Made by a program: the position numbers and the translations under genes | Shown here: piece after piece, positions 16,474 through 26,217 of the stretch | Layout of the letters: the number at the start of each line of letters is the position of its first letter | Numbering within the stretch: the first letter of the stretch is position 1 | NCBI RefSeq assembly: GCF_008124785.1 | Contig: NZ_VNHU01000006.1 | Coordinates: 1-64,000 of the forward strand | Length of the DNA: 64,000 nucleotides | Direction: 5' to 3' | From: Aquimarina intermedia | GTDB taxonomy: Bacteria; Bacteroidota; Bacteroidia; Flavobacteriales; Flavobacteriaceae | Notes under the pieces: model-generated | What the model was told of the DNA's origin: nothing | The model's database searches: none | Seen by the model: the letters and a program-made list of their open reading frames with translations, nothing else

Positions 16474-17157
16474 TTATTGTTTTGTTTTAGCTTCTACCCA
16501 GGCATTAAATACTTTGGCTCCTGTGCCTGCCGGGTGATCAAAAGTTCCTCCTAAAAATTCGTTTGGCACTTCGACAACTATGGATAGTACATTTGTATTA
16601 TCAAAGTCATCTGTTCCCGGAACATTAAATCCATTAGGTGCATCTCCGGCGATTACTTTATTATACTGGCTAAAATCAAAGTAGAAAGGATCTTCCCTCA
16701 AACCTGCGAAGTAAGAAATTCCGTTTGCTGTAGCAGTTTTTGCTTCAGAAGAAGTACTAATTTCAACCTCCCCTAAATAAGAAGCATCCGAATTAATTGT
16801 ACTGTTGAGACCCGTGGCACCAGGTGCAAATGGCCCGAAGAAATACATTATACTATTTCTTGGAATTGCTTGTATAACCAAATCTTCAATTAAATCTCCA
16901 TCATTATCAATATTGATTTCTACGAGCACATTTTCATCAAATGAAGCAGTAGTTCCTGCCGGTGCTAATGAACTTTGTACATTGGCAACAAAAACCGTAT
17001 TGGATGCGGTTGCGCCTTCAAAAGCATAAAAGTCTGTGATATCTGCTGTGGTTCCTGCAACCTTTGGCGCATCTAGGTGATCTGCCGCTGTCAAAACAAC
17101 TCCTAACGATACCAGACCGCCAAGAATCCATAAATTTGTTTTTTTCATACTGTTCAT
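16474..17157 (-). CDS. DUF4331-family exported protein (N-terminal half of the family fold)
   Basis: 227 residues. A signal segment (about 4-25, LWILGGLVSLGVVLTAA) is followed by DHLDAP, ADITDFYAFEG, FFGPF, GLREDPFYFDFSQYNK, and NVLSIVVEVPNEFL, which are the N-terminal DUF4331 landmarks. The chain ends at the point where family members continue into the second half, which is supplied by the next gene 27 bp downstream. First gene of a four-gene minus-strand operon. No lipobox is seen; the cleavage is probably at AA-DH. The ATG three codons in (17148) is an alternative start. Confidence 0.85.
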   Translation of the reverse strand: MNSMKKTNLWILGGLVSLGVVLTAADHLDAPKVAGTTADITDFYAFEGATASNTVFVANVQSSLAPAGTTASFDENVLVEINIDNDGDLIEDLVIQAIPRNSIMYFFGPFAPGATGLNSTINSDASYLGEVEISTSSEAKTATANGISYFAGLREDPFYFDFSQYNKVIAGDAPNGFNVPGTDDFDNTNVLSIVVEVPNEFLGGTFDHPAGTGAKVFNAWVEAKTKQ

Positions 17158-17270
17158 TTTAATTATTTTTAAAGTTTACAGTTATATTTACGTCCAGAAA
17201 CCAATCACGGTTTGCCTAAAAGAGTTAATAATTTGTTAAAGAAACCTAACTAAGCTTAAGCAACGAATCC

Positions 17271-18452
17271 ATGAATCCATCTACATCAGGTTGGCTTGAT
17301 AAGTTTTTACGAGAGTTTACGGGAGATCAGAGGCAATCCTTCGCAAGCATGGAGGTGCTTTATGAGGCGTTGCTGCAGTCAGGCTTTTTATATGGTGCTT
17401 CGGTAGAAACCTTGGTTTTTAAAGATTCCGGTATCGTATATTCTGAGGAAGAGCGTACCAAGATCAATTTATTGACTGCGCTGGTGAGTATGTATTATGA
17501 CACTATTGAAGATGGCAGTACAGAAGATTGTATAACAGCACTTCTACAGTTTTATAATTATTTAAACACCAAAAAATCTATATTTCCCTGGACAACCTTA
17601 ATTACCTCAACCAAAAGTGAGAAGTTAGAAAAGATTTTACACGCCAGGATACAAACTAATGAATCGGTAGTGATTAAAAATTTTAGTCACTTACTTACCA
17701 ATGCGCTTTTATTTATTGATGTGTTAGCATTCGAACATTTTTTAATTCATGATATCAATCCAATCGACTATGCGACTAAACTGGAAGAATCAATTACCAA
17801 CACCGTGTTTCTGGCCTTAAAATCTAAAAGTCAGAAAGACGAATATGACGGATTATTAATAAAACTATTTTCTTCATCCGTTCGTTACAACCAAGTATCA
17901 GAGGATGATGTAACCTTTGATAATGTACATCTGGAACGGTATACGGATGCATTAGAGAAACGTTATCTACTTGATTTGATTAGTCTTGCTGTTTGGAACG
18001 ATCATGAATTAGATCAAGGCGAATTAGATTTTCTAGCAACTCTGGGGATGGAGCTAAATATCTCTGAGAATCAAATTAATGCATCTTTAAAAAAAGTAAA
18101 AACGTTTATTCAAAACCATCGTCAGGAGATTTCTTTTTTCAATTATTCGAATCCGGCTCATCATTTTTATCGACAAACCTCGAGAACGGTTCGGGTATTA
18201 ATATTGAGAAATAAAAAAAGATTAGTAAAAGAAATTTCTGAAAGTAAGGATTTAATGATTCTTCTGGGCCAGTCCACCGTACGTGATTTATCAAAAGAAG
18301 AAAAAAAACGTGTTAAAGATCAACTACTGGATATCTGTAAATCGGTCCCATCATTAACCATCTTTATATTACCGGGTGGTAGCTTGTTATTGCCTTTGTT
18401 AATTAAATTTATTCCGCAGCTATTGCCTTCAGCATTTAACGAAAACAAATAG
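17271..18452 (+). CDS. LETM1-related protein
   Basis: 393 residues. A TerB-like helical middle part (about 225-280, LISLAVWNDHELDQGELDFLATLGMELNIS) is followed by a C-terminal LETM1-like segment (about 335-393): TVRDLSKEEKKRVKDQLLDICKSVP, then a hydrophobic FILPGGSLLLPLLIKFIPQLLPSAF. This matches proteins annotated in Flavobacteriia as LETM1-related and biofilm-associated. The role is not established. It is transcribed alone, divergently from the DUF4331 operon, and faces the sigma-operon membrane protein with 23 bp between stops. Confidence 0.85.
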   Translation: MNPSTSGWLDKFLREFTGDQRQSFASMEVLYEALLQSGFLYGASVETLVFKDSGIVYSEEERTKINLLTALVSMYYDTIEDGSTEDCITALLQFYNYLNTKKSIFPWTTLITSTKSEKLEKILHARIQTNESVVIKNFSHLLTNALLFIDVLAFEHFLIHDINPIDYATKLEESITNTVFLALKSKSQKDEYDGLLIKLFSSSVRYNQVSEDDVTFDNVHLERYTDALEKRYLLDLISLAVWNDHELDQGELDFLATLGMELNISENQINASLKKVKTFIQNHRQEISFFNYSNPAHHFYRQTSRTVRVLILRNKKRLVKEISESKDLMILLGQSTVRDLSKEEKKRVKDQLLDICKSVPSLTIFILPGGSLLLPLLIKFIPQLLPSAFNENK

Positions 18453-18475
18453 CTTTGTAGCTGAGGTCGGCAATC

Positions 18476-19096
18476 TTACATCTGTAACTGCTCAAGTTCA
18501 TCATAATTCTTTTTTAACCTTCGTGTAAGTATTCCATAGACTAACCGATAAAATAAAGCAATAACTGCTATAAAAACGATTATAACGATGACAGCAGTTA
18601 CCATAATCATCCAAACAGGAACCTCTTTGGTATCCCCATTCTGAAAATCATCTGTAAAAAAAATACTGTAAGACATGGTTGTCAAAAACAAGATGGCCAA
18701 AAAGCTAAGATTGACCCAAACATATAATTTAACTGTATTACGGGTTTTTAAAATATTCTGCATTAGAACCTTTGCAGAATCTGTGGTCTGTATTTTTTTG
18801 TAATTCAAATAAAATCGTATGATAAAATAAATCAAAATACCATAGGATACCACCGATGAAATCGTCAAATAGTTCTCCATACCAGAAGTTTTGATCTCAT
18901 CATACTGTCCGTTCACCCTAAAAAACACATCCAATGATCCCCAAAGTAAAAACTCCAGAACACTAATGATAAAAATCCATTTAACCATTGAAGAAGATCG
19001 TTTTAAGATCATCTTATAAATATCATCATAAGAAAGCTTTGGGAGACCTTGCTCCTGCTTTTTCCAATGTTGCTTTAATACCTCTAATTCATCCAT
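18476..19096 (-). CDS. Membrane protein cotranscribed with an ECF sigma factor, probable anti-sigma
   Basis: 206 residues. About 40 N-terminal cytosolic residues begin MDELEVLKQHWKKQ, followed by four membrane helices (about 38-58, 78-95, 123-145 and 160-185) and a basic tail. The family is regularly found right after ECF sigma genes in Flavobacteriia. The start lies two bases after the sigma stop, so translation is coupled. A role in holding the sigma factor is inferred from context; it has no RskA or zinc anti-sigma domain. Confidence 0.75.
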   Translation of the reverse strand: MDELEVLKQHWKKQEQGLPKLSYDDIYKMILKRSSSMVKWIFIISVLEFLLWGSLDVFFRVNGQYDEIKTSGMENYLTISSVVSYGILIYFIIRFYLNYKKIQTTDSAKVLMQNILKTRNTVKLYVWVNLSFLAILFLTTMSYSIFFTDDFQNGDTKEVPVWMIMVTAVIVIIVFIAVIALFYRLVYGILTRRLKKNYDELEQLQM

Positions 19097-19098
19097 AG

Positions 19099-19593
19099 TT
19101 ACGGATTTAATATTTTCTTTAATTTTGTTTTCACTCGATTCATCTTCACTCTTGCATTGACCTCTGTTATCCCCATGGTTTCTGAGATATCACGATACGA
19201 TTTATCTTCGAGGTATAGAAAAACTAAAGCTTTTTCAATATCATTCAATTCTTTTACAGCTGCGTACATTAATTTGAGTTGTTGTTCCTCTTCATCATCA
19301 TATTCTTCGGCACTTATTTTAAAATCTACCGTATCAAAATCTGTAGTCGGTATACTACGCTTCGACTTACGATACAAAGTTATAGCCGTATTCAATGCCA
19401 CGCGATACATCCAGGTGCTAAACTTTGCGTCTCCTCTAAATTTTGGAAATGCTTTCCATAATTGTATAGTAATCTCCTGAAACAAATCATTATGTGACTC
19501 AATATCGTGTGTATAAATACGACATACTTTGTGCACTATATTCTGATTTTGCTCCAAATGGGTTACAAAATTATGTTCTAGTTCTTTATTCAC
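19099..19593 (-). CDS. ECF-type RNA polymerase sigma factor
   Basis: 164 residues with sigma region 2 (about 15-80: VCRIYTHDIESHNDLFQEITIQLWKAFPKFRG, FSTWMYRVALNTAI) and region 4 (about 110-162: KALVFLYLEDKSYRDISETMGITEVNARVKMNRVKTKLKK). Region 3 is absent. It reads into a membrane-protein gene with a 2-bp gap. The 188-bp region to the divergent ndh gene carries the promoter. Targets are unknown. Confidence 0.92.
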   Translation of the reverse strand: MNKELEHNFVTHLEQNQNIVHKVCRIYTHDIESHNDLFQEITIQLWKAFPKFRGDAKFSTWMYRVALNTAITLYRKSKRSIPTTDFDTVDFKISAEEYDDEEEQQLKLMYAAVKELNDIEKALVFLYLEDKSYRDISETMGITEVNARVKMNRVKTKLKKILNP

Positions 19594-19781
19594 TTGGTTG
19601 GGTTACTCATGATAAGTATACAAAAAATTAATTTTGTTACACCTATACTACAAACTAACTGTAATCACCTGTAGATAAGCACTATTTTGAGAAAAATAAT
19701 TTTAAACTAAGTACAAATCTTAATAAATCTTTAAAATTATGGAGGTAACAAAAATTCGGCTTAAATTTACGGTATATCCTT

Positions 19782-21086
19782 TTGTATATGAATATTCCTT
19801 TCTCTAATCTACCCCGACTTGTCATTATCGGAGGTGGATTTGCCGGTGTTGCCTTAGCTCGAAATCTAATAAAAGAAAACTTACAAATCGTCGTATTGGA
19901 TCGTCATAATTATCATACGTTTCAACCTTTGCTGTATCAAGTTTCGATTGCGGGATTAGAACCCGATTCTATAGCCTATCCTTTTAGAAAAATTATAAAA
20001 AAGGGCAAAAACTCTTATTTTAGAATGGCCGAGGTACAATCCATTGACCCTGATAAAACTCAGGTACATACGAATATAGGATCAATCTCTTATGATTACC
20101 TCGTGATTGCGACGGGTACGCGAACTAATTTCTTTGGAAATGAGGTTATTGAACGCAACGCTATGCGTATGAAAAACTTACCGCAAGCCTTAAATTTACG
20201 AAGTTTAATGCTTGAAAATTTAGAACAGGCGGTGATTACTACAGATCCTGAAAAGCGCAAAGAGTTAATGACCTTTGTTCTTGCCGGCGGCGGACCCACA
20301 GGCGTAGAATTGTCCGGCGGTATCGCAGAGCTCAAAAATCACGTATTACCCCGAGATTATCCTGATATGGACTTTGACGAGATGGAGATCCACCTTATTG
20401 AGGGCGCAGAACGTTTGCTACCACCAATGAGCGAACATGCTTCTAAAAAAGCTGAGGAATTCTTGAATGAATTGGGGGTTATCATTCATCTCAAAACACA
20501 GGTTACTAATTATGAGAAGAAGCTAGTGTCTACCAATACAGATCTTAGCTTACGAAGTGCCACTTTTATCTGGTCTGCCGGTGTAACCGGAGCACCTGTT
20601 GAAGGTATACAGGCATCTTCTTTGATTGATAAAATAAATCGATATAAGGTGAACAGGTATAATCAAATTGAAGGATATACCAATATATATGCTTTGGGAG
20701 ATATTGCCTACATGGAAACTGAAGACTTCCCTCGGGGACATCCCATGGTTGCACAACCTGCCATACAACAGGGCAAACATTTGGCCAAAAACCTAAAGCG
20801 TCATTTTAATAATAAAGCGATGAAACCTTTTACTTATTTTGATAAGGGTGCAATGGCAACGGTGGGTCGTAATAAAGCCGTCGTTGACATGGGAAAACTA
20901 CGCTTCGGAGGTTTTATAGCTTGGTTTGTCTGGATGTTCATCCACTTGTGGTTTTTGGTTGGTTTTAGAAATCGATTGGTTACTTTCTTCAACTGGACCT
21001 ATAACTACATCAACTACGACAAAGCAGCACGTTTAATCGTACGACCTTTTAAAAATAAGGAAGCAGATACCACACAGCGTGTATAG
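19782..21086 (+). CDS. ndh: Type II NADH:quinone oxidoreductase-like flavoprotein
   Basis: 434 residues. The FAD-binding GGGFAG (17-22) and the second dinucleotide site VLAGGGPTGVELSGGIAEL (about 163-181) mark a two-Rossmann pyridine-nucleotide oxidoreductase. HNYHTFQPLLYQV is typical of NDH-2, and YALGDIA with QPAIQQGKHLAKNL is the C-terminal FAD contact. A hydrophobic hairpin near the end (about 385-410, WFVWMFIHLWFLVGFRNRL) attaches it to the inner membrane. It oxidises NADH and reduces quinone without pumping ions. The ATG two codons in is a possible start. Single gene. Confidence 0.92.
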   Translation: MYMNIPFSNLPRLVIIGGGFAGVALARNLIKENLQIVVLDRHNYHTFQPLLYQVSIAGLEPDSIAYPFRKIIKKGKNSYFRMAEVQSIDPDKTQVHTNIGSISYDYLVIATGTRTNFFGNEVIERNAMRMKNLPQALNLRSLMLENLEQAVITTDPEKRKELMTFVLAGGGPTGVELSGGIAELKNHVLPRDYPDMDFDEMEIHLIEGAERLLPPMSEHASKKAEEFLNELGVIIHLKTQVTNYEKKLVSTNTDLSLRSATFIWSAGVTGAPVEGIQASSLIDKINRYKVNRYNQIEGYTNIYALGDIAYMETEDFPRGHPMVAQPAIQQGKHLAKNLKRHFNNKAMKPFTYFDKGAMATVGRNKAVVDMGKLRFGGFIAWFVWMFIHLWFLVGFRNRLVTFFNWTYNYINYDKAARLIVRPFKNKEADTTQRV

Positions 21087-21216
21087 TATACGTTCGTAAT
21101 ACGTATTTTTTTATTTTGCAATTCATCTACTGATCTTTACAGTTCGGTCACAATTTATTTGAATCAAGTCTGATATCCTAGAGTTTTGAGCTCTCAACCA
21201 AAACATCTAGTATCCA

Positions 21217-23373
21217 ATGATCAAATTAGTTCTGATTTCAATTGTAAGTATGTATGCCCATGCACTGTTTGCACAAACTGCTATCTCTGGTAAAGTGACA
21301 GACAAAACAGGAAGTCCAATTGAGGGAGCAAATATCTATATAGAAGGCTCGTATGACGGAGGTTCCTCAAATGAAAATGGAGAATTTTCCTTTACAACTT
21401 CTCTAACAGCACAACAGACAATAACGGCTTCTTTTTTATCCTTTGAAACGTTCACCAAAACTATGCCGGTTTCTAAAATGAATGCGCTGACGATTGTTTT
21501 AAGAGAAGATGTAAACAGTCTGGAAAGCGTTGTACTAACCGCCGGTAACTTTGCTGCAGGTGATAATAGCAAAGCATCCGTACTTAGTCCGTTGGATATT
21601 GTAACCACGGCTGGAGCCGCGGGGGATTATATCGGAGCCTTTCAAACCTTGCCCGGAACCTCCAATGTTGGTGAAGATGGTCGCTTGTTTGTACGGGGTG
21701 GCACCGCCGATGAAACCAATGTATATATTGACGACATAAAAGTTTTTCAACCCTACAATGCTTCAGCCAGTAACTTACCAACCCGCGGGAGATTCTCTCC
21801 TTTCTTGTTTAAAGGTACCAATTTTTCTACCGGTGGGTTTTCTGCGGAATATGGAGATGCGCTATCGGGTGTTTTATTACTCAATACAATTGATACGCCT
21901 GATCAAGATAAGACAGAAATATCGCTTATAAATGTAGGCGCAGGTATAGGACATACCAAAAAATGGAAGAAAAACTCACTAAGTATCAATACGTTTTACC
22001 TAAATCTAAAACCTTATCAAGATATTGTTCCCCAACGTGTTGATTGGATAAAAGCACCCGAAAGCTTTTCTGGTGAAGCCGTATATCGTCAACAATTCAA
22101 AAATGGTTTATTAAAAGTATACAGTGCGCTAAGTGATACTAATTTTGAACTTACACAAGAGGATATAAATATTGCAGAGGGAATTCGTTTTAAGCTTAGA
22201 AACAAAAATTTTTATAGCAATACTTCCTATACTGGTACTTTAGAAACGGACTGGAAATTAACGACAGGAGCCAGTTTTGCCTTAGACAAAAATCGCATCG
22301 GAATTGAAGAAACCAAGGTGCATAATGAGACGCAAAGTTTTCATTTGAAATTGAAGTTGAAAAAGCGATTTAGTAATAGGTTTCAATGGTTTACTGGTGT
22401 AGAACAGTTTATCGAAAAATTCGATGAAACGGTTGATGATCCAAATTTTCCTTTTTTTACAAGTGATTTTAAAAATACAAGTACTGCACTATATACTGAA
22501 GCCAACGTCTTTTTCAGTAAGAAATTTGCTATGAAGTTAGGTTTGAGAGGTGTCCATAATTATTCACTAAACTACACAAAAGTATCACCACGTGCGTCGC
22601 TGGCATATCAGCTCAATACTACCTCTCAGATTTCCTTGGCTTACGGAGATTTTAACCAAGCACCTAAGCAAGATATTCTAAAATATTCAAGTCAGCTAGC
22701 TCCGGAAAAAGCCTCTCATTTTATTTTCAATTATCTATATCAAAAAAAGGGAAGAATGTTGCGATTGGAAGGATATTACAAAACCTATGACAACCTTATA
22801 AAATACACTACCGCGCAACCCGAATATAGTAGCTTGTATAGTAATGACGGAGAGGGGTATGCCGGGGGAATTGATGTTCTCTGGAAAGATAAAAAGTCAC
22901 TGAAAAATTTTGAGTATTGGATAAGTTATTCTTATCTGAATACACAAAGGGATTACAAAAACTTTGAAAGAAGTGCCACTCCTAATTTTGCGGCTACTCA
23001 TACTGCTTCATTAGTTGGTAAGTATTGGATTCAAGATTGGAAATCAATGGTTGGTGCATCACTAAATCTTGCTTCCGGACGGCCGTATGACAATCCAAAT
23101 ACAAAGAAGTTCCAAGCTGAAAAAACAAAAGGATTTTCTGCATTAAACCTGAACTGGGCCTATTTGATAAGTCAACAAAAAATTCTATATATCTCTGTTT
23201 CCAATGCCTTAGGCACTCCTGCAACCTTTGGATATCAATACGCCAATACGCCCAATTCAAATGGTACTTTTGAACGACGTGCTATTCAACCCGCTGCAGA
23301 TCGATTTTTTATCGTAGGGTTCTTTTGGACTATAAGTACCGACAAAAAAGATAACCAATTGGATAGGCTGTAA
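21217..23373 (+). CDS. TonB-dependent outer-membrane receptor
   Basis: 718 residues. A signal peptide (1-19, ending LFAQ) precedes a carboxypeptidase-like domain (about 20-95, SGKVTDKTGSPIEGANIYI) and a plug containing LPGTSNVGEDGRLFVRGG and ETNVYIDDIKV. A barrel follows, ending FIVGFFWTISTDKKDNQLDRL, where the usual final aromatic strand is followed by a short polar tail. Imported ligand unknown. It heads a same-strand series with a small exported protein and a LytS/LytTR signalling set, which may respond to or control its substrate. Confidence 0.9.
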   Translation: MIKLVLISIVSMYAHALFAQTAISGKVTDKTGSPIEGANIYIEGSYDGGSSNENGEFSFTTSLTAQQTITASFLSFETFTKTMPVSKMNALTIVLREDVNSLESVVLTAGNFAAGDNSKASVLSPLDIVTTAGAAGDYIGAFQTLPGTSNVGEDGRLFVRGGTADETNVYIDDIKVFQPYNASASNLPTRGRFSPFLFKGTNFSTGGFSAEYGDALSGVLLLNTIDTPDQDKTEISLINVGAGIGHTKKWKKNSLSINTFYLNLKPYQDIVPQRVDWIKAPESFSGEAVYRQQFKNGLLKVYSALSDTNFELTQEDINIAEGIRFKLRNKNFYSNTSYTGTLETDWKLTTGASFALDKNRIGIEETKVHNETQSFHLKLKLKKRFSNRFQWFTGVEQFIEKFDETVDDPNFPFFTSDFKNTSTALYTEANVFFSKKFAMKLGLRGVHNYSLNYTKVSPRASLAYQLNTTSQISLAYGDFNQAPKQDILKYSSQLAPEKASHFIFNYLYQKKGRMLRLEGYYKTYDNLIKYTTAQPEYSSLYSNDGEGYAGGIDVLWKDKKSLKNFEYWISYSYLNTQRDYKNFERSATPNFAATHTASLVGKYWIQDWKSMVGASLNLASGRPYDNPNTKKFQAEKTKGFSALNLNWAYLISQQKILYISVSNALGTPATFGYQYANTPNSNGTFERRAIQPAADRFFIVGFFWTISTDKKDNQLDRL

Positions 23374-23467
23374 GACAACTCAGTAGGCAATATTGACAAT
23401 TCAGTCATTTTAAATTTAAAAATTACTGCTCTTACAGCATCTTTACAACTCACAAAAACAAACACTC

Positions 23468-24091
23468 ATGAAAACAGTTATTTTAATTTTAGTAAGTTTT
23501 ACCGTAAACATGCTCACCGCACAAACCCACTATGATGAGGGAATGAAAAAAGCTTTCGAACTTTGGGAAAGCGACAAAGCTGATGAAGCAGCCAACCTCT
23601 TTGAACGCATCGCTAATGCTGAGGACCAACATTGGTTACCTTATTATTATGCAGCTCAAATTAACATTATTCAAACGTATCGCACAAAAGATGCAGCTGC
23701 CATTGAAGCACGATTGAAAAAAGCGCAAAAGTTTATTAACCACGCGAATTTAATTTCAAAAGACAACGCCGAATTATTTATTCTAGAAGCCATGTTAAAC
23801 ACTGCTTACGTAGTATATAACCCTTCAAACTACGGCATGACACATTCTCCAAAAGTGGAAGCTTTATATCAACAAGCAAAAAGCTTAGACTCAATGAACC
23901 CCAGAGCAATACTAAATCATGCGGAGTGGAAAATGGGTTCTGCTAAGTACTTTGGAACAGACCCAAAGCAGTATTGTCCCGAAATTAATAAGGCTATTGC
24001 CCTTTTTGAAAATATTGAAAACAAAACTCCCTATTATCCTACATGGGGATTAAATCAAGTAGCTCGCATACAGAAAAACTGTGATGAATAA
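23468..24091 (+). CDS. Exported TPR-like helical protein
   Basis: 207 residues with a signal peptide (1-19, ending LTAQ). The body is helical: EGMKKAFELWESDKADEAANLFERIA (about 27-52) and YYYAAQINIIQ resemble TPR helices, and two cysteines (near 177 and 205) stand near the C-terminus. Similar proteins follow TonB receptors in Flavobacteriia. It begins 94 bp after the receptor stop and ends 49 bp before the kinase start, consistent with one operon. Function not known. Confidence 0.78.
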   Translation: MKTVILILVSFTVNMLTAQTHYDEGMKKAFELWESDKADEAANLFERIANAEDQHWLPYYYAAQINIIQTYRTKDAAAIEARLKKAQKFINHANLISKDNAELFILEAMLNTAYVVYNPSNYGMTHSPKVEALYQQAKSLDSMNPRAILNHAEWKMGSAKYFGTDPKQYCPEINKAIALFENIENKTPYYPTWGLNQVARIQKNCDE

Positions 24092-24140
24092 CACGTAATA
24101 TTTGCTAACTTTATCATTCTTGTATCGCAAAACGTACCTC

Positions 24141-25490
24141 ATGAAAGATCTGAAACTCGTACTCATCATCACCGGGATAATATCGATAGCTGTTGCATTG
24201 ATAGTTCTTCTCAATAATGGGTTTAATACTACCTATATATTTACGGCGCAATGGTGGGGAATAAACATTATGTATTCAATGTTTCTTACGATTATCAATA
24301 TAGTCTATTTTAGATTTATTAATCACAGATTTGCATGGAAAAACAAAGGGTTACGACGGGTTTTGATTGGTGCGGGGGGATCTATTGTAGTTACCATGAT
24401 TGGTTACGCTATCTGTACGTATGTTACAATCGTTCTAATTCTGGGAGAACAAACCACTCAAGAATTTTTAGCAGATCAGTCGTTTAAGGACTATGTAATT
24501 CCTTTACTGTTCACAACAATCGCTTCATTATTTTTTCATGCAATGTATTTTTACAAGGCATTACAGGAAAAGAAGGTTACCGAGCAAAAAATTATAGCAG
24601 GAACAGCATCGGCAAAATTTGCAGCCTTAAAGAACCAACTAGATCCGCATTTTTTGTTCAATAGTTTGAATGTATTAACATCCCTTATAGAAGAAAATCC
24701 TGCTACAGCACAAGATTTTACAACTTCTTTATCAAAAGTGTATCGATACGTTTTGGAACAAAAAGATAAAGAATTGGTGAGTGTTGATGAAGAATTGAGG
24801 TTTGCAAAAATATATATGAAGCTATTGATGCTTCGATTTGAAGACAGTATTCAGGTTGACATTCCTATACAATCGTCTGATCCCGAAGCCAAAGTGGTTC
24901 CGCTTTCTTTACAGATTTTATTAGAAAACACCATCAAACACAATATGGTAACACCCTCAAAACCCTTGTATATTCGAATTTATGAACAAGATGGTTTTTT
25001 GATCGTAGAAAACAATTTACAACCCAAATCCGTACTTGCACAAAGCAGCGGGATGGGATTAACTAACGTTAAACAGCGCTTTGCATTATTAACCAGAAGA
25101 GAATTTCTTGTCTATAAGTCAAAAGATGCATTTATTGCAAAGCTCCCTATGCTAACAAAATTAATTACCAATAAAAATATTGATATGACTGCAACATTTG
25201 AAAACCCAAAAGAAGTAAAATACAAGCGTGCTCAAGAGCGTGTACAAAAAATTAAAGAATTTTATTTTAGTTTGACAGCCTATTGCATTGTCATTCCATT
25301 CTTAATTTTTATTAACTATAAAACGACAGGGTTTGACTTACCATGGGTATGGTTTCCAATAATAGGTTGGGGATTCGGATTAATCTTTCACGCGATGGAG
25401 GCCTATAACTACAATCCTATACTGGGAAGAAACTGGGAAGAAAAAAAGATTAAAAAATTTATAAAAGAATCTAAAAACAAGGGATTATGA
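24141..25490 (+). CDS. LytS-type sensor histidine kinase with a fused C-terminal 2TM domain
   Basis: 449 residues from ATG 24141; a TTG at 24102 would add 13 residues that precede the membrane region without benefit. Four membrane helices (about 5-24, 40-57, 75-100, 118-138) are followed by a His_kinase domain with phospho-acceptor His170 (NQLDPHFLFNSLN), an N-box (LLENTIKHN) and GMGLTNVKQRF. After the kinase, residues about 365-445 form a 2TM domain (KRAQERVQKIKEFYFSLTAY ... GWGFGLIFHAMEAYNYNP), homologous to the two following proteins. It overlaps the next gene by 4 bp (ATGA). Partner regulator: the LytTR protein at 26218. Confidence 0.92.
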   Translation: MKDLKLVLIITGIISIAVALIVLLNNGFNTTYIFTAQWWGINIMYSMFLTIINIVYFRFINHRFAWKNKGLRRVLIGAGGSIVVTMIGYAICTYVTIVLILGEQTTQEFLADQSFKDYVIPLLFTTIASLFFHAMYFYKALQEKKVTEQKIIAGTASAKFAALKNQLDPHFLFNSLNVLTSLIEENPATAQDFTTSLSKVYRYVLEQKDKELVSVDEELRFAKIYMKLLMLRFEDSIQVDIPIQSSDPEAKVVPLSLQILLENTIKHNMVTPSKPLYIRIYEQDGFLIVENNLQPKSVLAQSSGMGLTNVKQRFALLTRREFLVYKSKDAFIAKLPMLTKLITNKNIDMTATFENPKEVKYKRAQERVQKIKEFYFSLTAYCIVIPFLIFINYKTTGFDLPWVWFPIIGWGFGLIFHAMEAYNYNPILGRNWEEKKIKKFIKESKNKGL

Positions 25491-25813
25491 ATAGCCGAGA
25501 ACAACACAGCGCTTATACTAAAGCAAAAGCCAGAGTTCAACGAGAAAAAGGATTCTACAGTCACTTAATAGTTTACATAATTGTAAATGTAATCCTACTT
25601 TTCTTAAGAAATGATGTTATCGATTATTTTACTATGGATAATAAATCCCTTGACTTTAAAAATTGGTTCGACTGGAATATTTTAATTACACCCATTCTTT
25701 GGGGAATTGGTTTACTTTTTCATGGATTATCTGTTTTTGGTAAAGGTACCGTGTTTAATAAAGCCTGGGAGGAACGAAAGATTAAAGAATATATGGATCG
25801 TGATGATTTTTAA
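25487..25813 (+). CDS. 2TM-domain protein
   Basis: 108 residues: a short amphipathic N-terminus (YTKAKARVQREKGFYSHL), helix 1 (about 28-40), a loop of about 25 residues, helix 2 (LITPILWGIGLLFHGLSVF, about 64-82), then a conserved tail NKAWEERKIKEYM. The same layout ends the upstream kinase and makes up the next protein. The start overlaps the kinase stop, so expression is coupled. 2TM proteins accompany LytS/LytTR pairs in Bacteroidota; their function is not established. Confidence 0.88.
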   Translation: MNSREQHSAYTKAKARVQREKGFYSHLIVYIIVNVILLFLRNDVIDYFTMDNKSLDFKNWFDWNILITPILWGIGLLFHGLSVFGKGTVFNKAWEERKIKEYMDRDDF

Positions 25814-25862
25814 CTGATAGTACAAAAGCAATTATAAGAATAACCAATAAAATAAAACCATT

Positions 25863-26168
25863 ATGGAAAATTATCAAGAGCAAAAAAGATATCAACGCGC
25901 AAAAGAACGGGTGGATGAGTTAAAAAAATTTTATAATAATTTATTTTCATATTTCGTAGTTATTAGTTTTCTGGCAGGACTGAATTATTATACAAATGAA
26001 TGGAGAAATCCATGGTTTCTTTGGGCTGCATTTGGTTGGGGAATTGGATTAGCCTTTCATGCGATCAAAGCCTATCGTATAAATCCCGTATTTGATAAGG
26101 ATTGGGAAGAACAACGCATACAAAAATATATGGAAGAAGAACAAGAGACCCAACAACGCTGGGAATAG
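25863..26168 (+). CDS. 2TM-domain protein
   Basis: 101 residues, a second free 2TM protein: YQRAKERVDELKKFYNNLFSYF, helix 1 (about 24-40), then WFLWAAFGWGIGLAFHAIKAY (about 56-76) and the DWEEQRIQKYMEEE tail. It is closer to the 2TM domain of the kinase than to its neighbour at 25487: both carry GWG-x-GL-x-FHA-x-AY. It lies between the first 2TM gene (50-bp gap) and the regulator (49-bp gap). Confidence 0.88.
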   Translation: MENYQEQKRYQRAKERVDELKKFYNNLFSYFVVISFLAGLNYYTNEWRNPWFLWAAFGWGIGLAFHAIKAYRINPVFDKDWEEQRIQKYMEEEQETQQRWE

Positions 26169-26217
26169 TAACTAGTAATATAACGTGTAACCTAAATTTA
26201 AATCGTAAACTAGCCCG

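Noticed and set aside
24102..24140. TTG start of the histidine kinase
   Set aside because: It adds 13 residues before the first membrane helix; ATG 24141 is better placed and 49 bp after the previous stop.
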